In this document: in pieces, positions 54,818-61,700 of the stretch | Position numbering within the stretch: position 1 is the first letter of the stretch | Layout of the letters: each line of letters begins with the position of its first letter | Assembly (NCBI RefSeq): GCF_002860405.1 | Contig: NZ_NMWV01000008.1 | Span: forward strand, 1-64,000 | Direction of reading: 5' to 3' | Source: Bifidobacterium imperatoris | GTDB taxonomy: Bacteria; Actinomycetota; Actinomycetes; Actinomycetales; Bifidobacteriaceae | Length of the DNA stretch: 64,000 bases | The notes under the pieces: model-generated | Database searches by the model: none | Told to the model about the DNA's origin: nothing | Seen by the model: only the letters and a program-made list of their open reading frames with translations | Program-made: the position numbers and the translations under genes

Positions 54818-55467
54818 AGAAAGAGCCTGCACATGTCAATGCAGGCTCTTTCGTTTCTTACCCACAGAAAATGTGGATAAGTATGAATATCCACAAAAAA
54901 TGTGGATAAGTCACGAATAAACCACAAACGTTTATCAATAATTGACAAACGAACGTTTATCAATAATTGATAACCCTATTTTTTAATAGAATGCTAGGTA
55001 TTTTTTAATGAACTCTACGCGCGCGCGAGGAATCCGCTCAGGGGTGTCATTTTGACACCTCTGGCAAGTTATCGACTAGCCAGCGAAGCCAGACCGCAGC
55101 AATTTGACTCGAAGCACAGTAAATCCTCGAACATATCTCGTAAGCGATTCTTTGGCACCTTAGACGCGCTTAAACAGCAATTACATAGAATTTATCGCAC
55201 CTGCGACAAACAAGGCCCCTAGGGGCGTTTATTTAACTTCTGGAGGCATATGGATGCTTAAGCGGTAGAATCCCCGTCATGAGGCTGTTCGCCTCACCGC
55301 GTTAGACGGTTCAGACCGTGCGCACCTCGGCTCTTCAATCCACACAGTGGATTTCAGCGCCTTGAAATATGCTCGGCATTTTTCAATTGTTCTCAATGCG
55401 TTCTCACGAGAACCTTTGAGAACAGTCAAAACTCCTTGAAAACCTTGTTATTTCAGGCGTTTCGGCT
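54818..55467. other. AT-rich intergenic region with origin-like repeats
   Basis: No gene is visible in these 650 bp. They contain the iterons and DnaA boxes listed separately, a GGTGTCA/TGACACC hairpin (about 55044-55062), a GCCCCTAGGGGC palindrome (about 55214), a TGAGGC/GCCTCA hairpin (about 55279-55295) and an ACGGT/ACCGT hairpin. These could form a structured RNA or an origin. Confidence 0.6.
54862..54970. repeat. Origin-like DnaA boxes and iterons
   Basis: TGTGGATAA (perfect DnaA box, complement TTATCCACA) occurs at 54872-54880 and 54901-54909, each within a CCACA-N5-TGTGG palindrome. Then AACGTTTATCAATAATTGA occurs twice (54927-54945, 54952-54970), 25 bp apart. Confidence 0.75.
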
Positions 55468-55541
55468 TGGAGCGGATGACGGGAATCGAACCCGCGTAAT
55501 CAGTTTGGAAGACTGAGGCTCTACCATTGAGCTACATCCGC
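55468..55541 (-). tRNA. tRNA-Gly (TCC), integration site (attR)
   Basis: Complete cloverleaf on the minus strand with GCGGATG acceptor, D-arm AGCTCAATGGTAGAGC, anticodon loop CTTCCAA (TCC), T-arm CGGGTTCGATTCCCG, and CCA encoded at the 3' end. The 30-bp repeat with attL covers its 3' end, so integration kept the gene functional. Confidence 0.95.
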
Positions 55542-55666
55542 GTGTAGGGCGTCGCTTTTGGCGACTTGAGATATTATACACAAATCCCGGAAAGCGGCAA
55601 GCCCGTTATACAAAACCGGCTCTCCTCTTGTGCGAGGAGAGCCGGCAGCTCAGGGATGAGGGAAAA

Positions 55667-57616
55667 TCACAGGTGGATGAAGCGGGCCTCGTACGGTGCA
55701 AGGTCGGCGTCAAGCGGCTCCTTAATCACAGCATCGCCTTGCTCATCGGCACCAGCGTTCAGATGGACATGCTGTTCCAGTTCGGAGAAGTTGAACAGGC
55801 CGACCAGCACGGCATCATCAACCTTGCGAACCACGGCAAGCACAGCATCGTTGAAGGTGTCCCAAGTGGATACCCAGGCGTCCGGAGCGAAGCAGGGGTC
55901 ATGACGCTCTTCGCGCAGGCCTTCCATGCCCTTGAATAGTCGGTTCTGGAGGGTTCCTGCCTTCTTGCGCAGTGCGGCCTTGTCCCAATCGAACTTGCTG
56001 CGATGCAGGTTGCGGCTGTCTTCCACGCGATCGGGGTCTTCCTTGTAATCCCAACCATTGAGCTGGCCGATTTCGTCACCGCAGTTGAGCATCGGGAAAC
56101 CACGCAGGAATGCCATAGTCTGATGCATCAGCAGGTCGCGCTTGATGGAGGTCTCATACAGCGGCTTGTCGTGCGTGATGATGGCCTTTTCGATGCCGGT
56201 GAGAGATGCGGTGGTGCCGCAGCTGCGGGCGTCGCGGGTGGCTTCATCGTAGTTGTAGAGTTCGCCCATCGACCAGCTGCCAGGAACCGCACCCTCATAG
56301 AAGTGGTACAGGAACTCCTTATGCTTGAGCGGATCGATGTCGAGGTAACGCTCCACATCCTCGTCAAGACCCCAGCCGATGTCGTCATGGCAGCGCAGGT
56401 AGTTGACGAACCAGCAGTTGTCGGGCAGGGCGTCGAACTGATCGATCTGGTTCTTGAGCAGGCGCACGTCGCGGCTGGCGAGCGCGCTCCACAGGTTCAC
56501 CATGATGGAAACGTTGTAGAGCATGTGGCACTCAGGAGCTTCCGGGGTGCCGAAGTAGGCGGCGAGCTCCTTAGGAGCCATCACCACTTCACCCTTGAGC
56601 ACGACTGCCGGGCAGACGCATTCGAGGATGATGCGCAGCATGCGTACGATGGTGTGCACCTGCGGCAGGTTGCGGCAGTTGGTGCCGAGCTGTTTCCAGA
56701 TGTACGGCACGGCGTCAATACGGAAGACTTCCACGCCAAGGTTGGCGAGGTGCATCACGGAGCCCATCATGGCAACAAGCACCTTGGGGTTGCGGTAGTT
56801 CAGATCCCACTGGAACGGGTAGAACTGGGTCATGACCCACTTGTTCATCTGCTCGTTCCAGCTGAAGTTGCCAGGGGCGGTGTTCGGGAAGACCTGCGGC
56901 ACGTGGGCGTCGTACTCGTCCGGAATGGTGCGGTCGTCGTAGCAGAAGTAGTAGTCCTGGTATTCAGGATCACCGGCCTGTGCGGCCTTGGCCCAGCGGT
57001 GAGTGGAGGCGGTGTGGTTCATCACGAAGTCGATGCACAGGCTGATGCCGGCGCGACGCAGCTTCTTGGCGAGGGCGGCAAGGTCTTCATTGGTGCCGAG
57101 CTTCGGGTCTACATTATCGAAGTCTTCAACTGCGTAGCCGCCGTCGTTGTTCGGGTGCGGCATCTGCAGCAGCGGCATCAGGTGGAGGTAAGTGAGCTTC
57201 TGTTCCTTCAAGTACGGAATCTTGTCAGCGAGCTTCTTGAGGTCGCCGGCAAAGAGGTCGGTGTACATGGTCATGCCGAACATGTCGCCGCGCTTGTACC
57301 ATTCAGGGTCCTGTTCGCGGGTCTTGTCGAGGCGCTTGAGATCAGCTGGGCGGGCAGCATAAGCAGCGGCCATAGATTCAAGGAGAGCGTTGAAGTCTTC
57401 GGTGGCGGTTGCACGCTCACCATACAGGCTCATGAAGAGGCTCTCGAGCTCAGCCTTGTGAGATTCGAGGCGAGAGAGGAAGACTGGGCTTGGAGCGTGG
57501 CGCTTGGCTGCAGTCGTACGCTTTGTTGTCGATCGAGTGGCCGTCTTGGTCGATTTTGCAGTCTTGGTCTTGGCTGCGGTGGTTGTTTCTTCTACCGATT
57601 GGTTACCCTGAGCCAT
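55667..57616 (-). CDS. Amylosucrase-like GH13 alpha-glucan enzyme
   Basis: A 649-aa enzyme of glycoside hydrolase family 13, amylosucrase-like (GH13_4), which transfers glucose from sucrose to glucan or hydrolyses sucrose. Motifs: HLMPLLQMPHPNNDGGYAV, region I CIDFVMNHTASTH, region II FRIDAVPYIWKQ (nucleophile Asp), region III LKGEVVMAP (acid/base Glu), region IV YLRCHDDIGWG. The first ~40 residues are an odd Thr/Lys/Ala tail (TKTAKSTKTATRSTTKR) resembling a histone-like extension. A 14-bp palindrome upstream suggests LacI-type control. No transporter is adjacent. Confidence 0.88.
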   Translation of the reverse strand: MAQGNQSVEETTTAAKTKTAKSTKTATRSTTKRTTAAKRHAPSPVFLSRLESHKAELESLFMSLYGERATATEDFNALLESMAAAYAARPADLKRLDKTREQDPEWYKRGDMFGMTMYTDLFAGDLKKLADKIPYLKEQKLTYLHLMPLLQMPHPNNDGGYAVEDFDNVDPKLGTNEDLAALAKKLRRAGISLCIDFVMNHTASTHRWAKAAQAGDPEYQDYYFCYDDRTIPDEYDAHVPQVFPNTAPGNFSWNEQMNKWVMTQFYPFQWDLNYRNPKVLVAMMGSVMHLANLGVEVFRIDAVPYIWKQLGTNCRNLPQVHTIVRMLRIILECVCPAVVLKGEVVMAPKELAAYFGTPEAPECHMLYNVSIMVNLWSALASRDVRLLKNQIDQFDALPDNCWFVNYLRCHDDIGWGLDEDVERYLDIDPLKHKEFLYHFYEGAVPGSWSMGELYNYDEATRDARSCGTTASLTGIEKAIITHDKPLYETSIKRDLLMHQTMAFLRGFPMLNCGDEIGQLNGWDYKEDPDRVEDSRNLHRSKFDWDKAALRKKAGTLQNRLFKGMEGLREERHDPCFAPDAWVSTWDTFNDAVLAVVRKVDDAVLVGLFNFSELEQHVHLNAGADEQGDAVIKEPLDADLAPYEARFIHL

Positions 57617-57678
57617 CGGAAACTCCTTCGTCCCATTGTTCTGCTCGCGTCAACCGCTTGACGTTGATGCCTATAGTA

Positions 57679-57692
57679 TCGAACCGGTTCGA
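57679..57692. promoter_or_regulatory. LacI-type operator upstream of the amylosucrase-like gene
   Basis: TCGAACCGGTTCGA is a perfect 14-bp palindrome with the CG centre typical of LacI-family operators, 63 bp before the start codon. Confidence 0.6.
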
Positions 57693-57743
57693 CAGCATAA
57701 AGTGCGACACACCGAGGAATTTCAAGGTTTATCAATGCATCCA

Positions 57744-58169
57744 TCAGTCGGAAAGTATGACCACAGCCGAGGCAATCGGACCGTCGTGACTTAAGGAAAT
57801 ACGGACGACGGGAATCGAACCCGCGTAAGCAGTTTGAAAGGCCTGAACCGCTTTACCAGAGAGCATCACATGAGGCACCCCACGCGAATCATCAAGGATT
57901 TCCACTTCGCGCCACGGGAAGTTATCCAACGTAAACGGGTAAGGTCTCTCCCCCAGCGATTCGCACCATGCCTTGAGGAATGCTTCCTTGCCGGCCCATT
58001 TGGCGGCCAAATGTACGGCTTCGCCATCATTTTTGGCGCGCGCATGCTCGGCGGCCTGGCGCAACTCACGTACAGAGAACAGCGCGCGCATACGCGACCC
58101 CGGTTCGGCCAGCTGCTCAGCAAATGCGGCAACATCGACTACGTCGTGGCCTAATCCATAAATACTCAT
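57744..58169 (-). CDS. acpS: Holo-[acyl-carrier-protein] synthase
   Basis: Transfers phosphopantetheine from CoA to the acyl carrier domain, here presumably that of the type I FAS encoded upstream. The 141-aa protein has IYGLGHDVVDVAAFAE (Mg-binding Asp), HLAAKWAGKEAFLKA (catalytic WAxKEA), and the C-terminal VVRISLSHDGPIASAVVI. The stretch just before this last motif (FQTAYAGSIPVV) is encoded by a tRNA-Gly-like sequence. The start is 26 bp from a 12-C tract. fas and acpS lie on one strand with 494 bp between them. Confidence 0.93.
   Translation of the reverse strand: MSIYGLGHDVVDVAAFAEQLAEPGSRMRALFSVRELRQAAEHARAKNDGEAVHLAAKWAGKEAFLKAWCESLGERPYPFTLDNFPWREVEILDDSRGVPHVMLSGKAVQAFQTAYAGSIPVVRISLSHDGPIASAVVILSD
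57802..57840 (-). repeat. tRNA-Gly 3'-half-like segment inside acpS
   Basis: About 39 bp match the tRNA-Gly gene at 55473-55512 with about four mismatches and the same orientation, including the whole T-arm (CGGGTTCGATTCCCG). It is in frame within acpS. Confidence 0.85.
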
Positions 58170-58195
58170 ATCACCATTGTCTCAGCTAGCTATTA

Positions 58196-58207
58196 CCCCC
58201 CCCCCCC
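58196..58207. repeat. Homopolymer tract, 12 C, upstream of acpS
   Basis: A run of 12 C (G on the acpS coding strand) lying 26-38 bp before the acpS start, in the likely promoter or leader. Length variation would alter promoter spacing or the leader. Confidence 0.85.
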
Positions 58208-58250
58208 GCAGGGCTCAGCGGCAATTTCACAGCGATGTATCGCGTATCTC

Positions 58251-58443
58251 CGTTACGAGGGGCTGATTTGAGGGTTGCCGGAGGTCTATCTGCGTTACGA
58301 GGGGTTGTTGCCTGAGTAGCAACGACCTCAAAACGGCGGAATGACGGTGTGGGAACGCCGTTCATACTCGCTGTTTCAAGAATTAGGAACCCCTTGTAAC
58401 GCAGATAGATGTTCCAAAGTCCGCAAATCAACCCCTTGTAACG
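58251..58443. repeat. Inverted array with 42-bp spacing
   Basis: CGTTACGAGGGG occurs at 58251-58262 and 58293-58304 (42 bp apart). The related inverted form CCCCTTGTAACG is at 58390-58401 and 58432-58443 (42 bp apart). An 85-bp middle lies between the arms. No ORF of note. It lies between acpS and fas. Confidence 0.88.
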
Positions 58444-58446
58444 CAG

Positions 58447-58489
58447 AAAGGGTCGGAAAACACAGATTATCGTGTTTCCCGACCCTTTC
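58447..58489. terminator. Terminator-like hairpin downstream of fas
   Basis: AAAGGGTCGG ... CCGACCCTTT with further pairing AAACACG/CGTGTTT; strong stem without a long T run, between fas and acpS. Confidence 0.65.
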
Positions 58490-58509
58490 ATGCGCTTCTA
58501 TTATTGCTT

Positions 58510-58703
58510 AGCCGACTGAATCAGGCTTCGTAGAAGCCGTCGGCACCAAGGCGAGCATCAAGCTGAGCCGTTAAGCGGGATGCCCAGTGAACATCCCGTA
58601 GGCGAAGTGAGCGGGGCACACCACAGGTGCCCCGCGAAGGAATCCTGATGTGAGCCGACTGAATCAGGCTTCGTAGAAGCCGGATTCACCAAGGCGAGCA
58701 TCA
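58510..58703 (-). repeat. Duplicated 3' end of fas around a palindromic module
   Basis: The 51 bp at 58653-58703 (last fas codons and stop) recur at 58510-58560 with 46 of 51 identical. The five differing bases change two codons only (GESGFYEA versus GADGFYEA). Between the copies are a GCGGGGCAC hairpin and the 44-bp module (58563-58606), the same layout as after pncB. Confidence 0.9.
58563..58606 (-). repeat. 44-bp palindromic module, copy downstream of fas
   Basis: On the coding strand it reads CGCCTACGGGATG...GGCATCCCGCTTAACGG. Same module as at 8109, 60781 and 62870. Confidence 0.85.
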
Positions 58704-61700
58704 GGATTCAGGAGCATCGCCTTTTCGACTTCGTGGTGGTCGTAGCCGCGGTGGTCCTCATGGAAGCGACGGTTGTCGATCGGCTCATAGAGCGCGGCGC
58801 GACCCATCATGCCTTCCTCGAGGTGGCGCTGGCCGGCAGCGAGGCGCTCGTTGGCGCGTTCACGCCACTTGGCCAACGCCTCTTCACCATCGGTCTTTGC
58901 CACTGCCGCTTCAAAGGCACCGGGGTGAACCAGTGCCACGAAACCGGACACATGACCAAAGCCGAGCGATGTGGCGAGGCCGGCCTTGACCGGGCGACCT
59001 GCGGTTTCGTGACCGAACTGGTCTTCACCGCCGCCGATGCGCAGAGGCTTGCGCAACCAGACCATGTGGTCGTCACGCTGCAGCTTCGGATCCACGCAAT
59101 CGAGCGATGCGTTCGCCGGAAGCACGCCGGACTTGAACAGCTGGGTCAGGCCGTTGACCTGGAAGATGCAGGCACCACCCTTGGCGTGGCCGGTGAGCGT
59201 CTTCTGGGAAATCACGAACAACGGGTTGCCGTCCGCGCGGCCGATGGCGTGGGCCAGCGTGTTGTGCAGCTCGGATTCGTTCGGATCGTTGGCATTCGTG
59301 GAGGTGTCGTGCTTGGAGACCACGGCGATGTCATCCGCGGAAACGCCCAGCACGGCCAGATCGCGCACCAGCTTGGACTTGCGTCCGCCGAGGCCCGCCG
59401 CTAAAGCGCCAAGGCCCGGAGCTGGAATCGAGGTGTGCGCGCCATCCGCATAGCTGTGGATGAAGCCCACCACGGCTGCGACCGGCAGACCGAGCTTTTC
59501 TGCGATATCACCTCGGGTCACCAAGATCGTGCCACCACCCTGGGATTCCAGGAAGCCGCCGCGGCGACGGTCGTTCGCACGGGAGAAGAAGCGTGCGTCG
59601 ATGCCCTTGCCGTACATTTCGGCGGAGTTGGCGGTGGCGTTCATGTTGCCGAAGCCGATCACGGATTCCACGCCGATGTCGTCGATTGCACCGGTGACCA
59701 CAAAGTCGGCCTTGCCGAGGGCGATCTTGTCGACGCCCTCTTCCAAGGAGACTGCGGCGGTGGCGCAGGCGGAAACCGGCTGAATCATGTTGCCGTAGCC
59801 GCCGATATAGGACTGCATCACGTGCGCGGCCACCACATTCGGTAGTGCCTCCTGCAGGATGTCGGTCGGAATCTCGTGGTTGAGGAAACGATCGAGGTAG
59901 AGCTTGCGCATCGAGGCCATGCCACCGAAGCCGGTGCCCTGAGTGGATGCGACCAGCGAGGGATGAATCGACTGCAGGATTTCAGCCGGGGTGAAGCCTG
60001 CGTTCAGGTAGGCGTCCACGGTGGTGACGATGTTCCACAATGCAATCTTGTCCACGTCGCCGACCATCGATGCCGGAATACCCCAGCGGGTCGGGTCGAA
60101 GCCCTTCGGGAACTGGCCGCCGACCGTGCGGGTCATCGTGGCGCGACGCGGCACGCGAATCATCGAGCCGGCGTGACGGGTCACATTCCATTCGCCGGAT
60201 TCGGCATCCGGAGCGACGGTGGTGTGCTTGGCATCCAGCTTGACGTATTCCTCGGCTACTTCGCGGTTCGGCACGGAGAAGGTGACGTCGTGGTCCAGGA
60301 AGACCTCGGCCTCCTCTTCGTCGGCACCGTCCTTGTAGTCGTTGCCCATGCCTTCCTCGAACGGACGAATGCCGGAGCGGGCCACGACCTCGTCGTGGTA
60401 GCGTTCGGCGATGTCCTCTTCGGGTACCAGGTTGCCGTCGGTGTCGTACCAGCCTGGCTTCGGGCTGTCCTGCCAGGTCAGCAGGCCCATGTTCCAGGCC
60501 AGTTCAAGCACCGCGCCGGCGCTCAGGTCGACTTCGCCATCCGAATGGATGCCTAGTTCGGCTTCGGCACGGGTGCGACCAGAACCCCACGGACCAAGTT
60601 CACCGATGGACACGATGACAATTTCGTCTTCCGGCTTGGCGGTGACGCCCTGCCAGTCGGCAAGGTTGACTGCGGCCTGCTTGGTGACGATCGGCGTGGG
60701 CAGAGCCTTGAGGGATGCGGCGGAAGATATGGAGTCTTCGGCGCTGTCTGTATTACCTCGCAGCTGTCGTTGCTCGGCGCCGGCTACGGACAGCCCACTG
60801 GGCTGTCCGCTTAACGCCTCCGCATCCGCCTCAGCCTCGGCGCGCAGGGCCTTGATGTCGATGGGCTCGGAGCCGAGGCCACCGGTCAGGTCCACATCGA
60901 GCGGGGCCTTGACGGCTTCCGCACGCGATTCGGCAGTACACAGGTCGAGCAGCTTGGCTGCAATCTGAGCCGTGGAATAGGTATGAATACCATGACGTTC
61001 CACCACGTTGACCAGCGAATCGTTGCCGCCCATCAGACCAGTACCACGCACCCAGCCAATCTTCGGATGGGCGAAGGTCACACGGCCGGCCCAGGCGTCA
61101 CGCTCAGCGCGCGCACGATTCACCACGGCATCGAAAGCAGACTTAACTTCGCCGTAGGCACCGTCACCGCCGAAGACGCCACGGTTCGGGGAGCCAGGCA
61201 GTACCACATGCAGCTTGTGCTGCACGTTGGTGTCAGCACCGATCTTGGAGAAGCCTGCAATTGCGCGTTCCACGCCCCATAGCATGAGTCGTGCCTGGGA
61301 TTCGAACAGATCGCCGGCATCGGCCAAGGTGCCATGTACAGGCGGTGCTGCGAACGGGAAGAACAGGGTCGGTTCCCACGCAGGCTTCAGAATGGTCGTG
61401 GTGGCGCCGGAGGTCTTCTTCTGCTCGTGGCCCACCCAGTCGACCAGCGCATCCACATCGCGGTAGCTGGAGAGGTTGGCCGGAACTAGCCACAGCTTGG
61501 CGTTGCCGGTAGCGTGCTCGCGGTAGGCCTGCTTGGCCCATGCCTTGACGGATGGCTTGAAGCTGTGCGAGGTAGCCACCACGGTGGCACCGCCAGCAAG
61601 CAGTCCTTCCACCACCTGTGCAGCAATGGAGTTCGGGCTTACGCCGGTCACGATGGCGATGTCGTTCGCGAAGCGGGAGGCTGCAGCGTCGGAAGTGACT

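Larger units (their letters stand above)
50754..55497. mobile_element. 4.7-kb integrated element in tRNA-Gly
   Basis: Bounded by the 30-bp direct repeat att sites. Contents in order: an uncertain ORF, an inverted-repeat cassette with a wHTH gene, tyrosine integrase and XRE regulator (minus), divergent excisionase, a 32-codon ORF and a small putative replication protein (plus), then a region with two perfect DnaA boxes and 19-bp iterons. The tRNA is left whole. It resembles an integrated plasmid or minimal actinobacterial integrative element; no conjugation or capsid gene is visible. Confidence 0.88.

Noticed and set aside
55250..55340. Possible structured RNA (several short hairpins) at the right end of the element
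   Set aside because: Stems are short and match no RNA family I know; noted only as part of the intergenic region.
56003..57661. 552-residue plus-strand ORF antisense to the amylosucrase-like gene
   Set aside because: The minus-strand gene has all GH13 motifs; the antisense frame has none.
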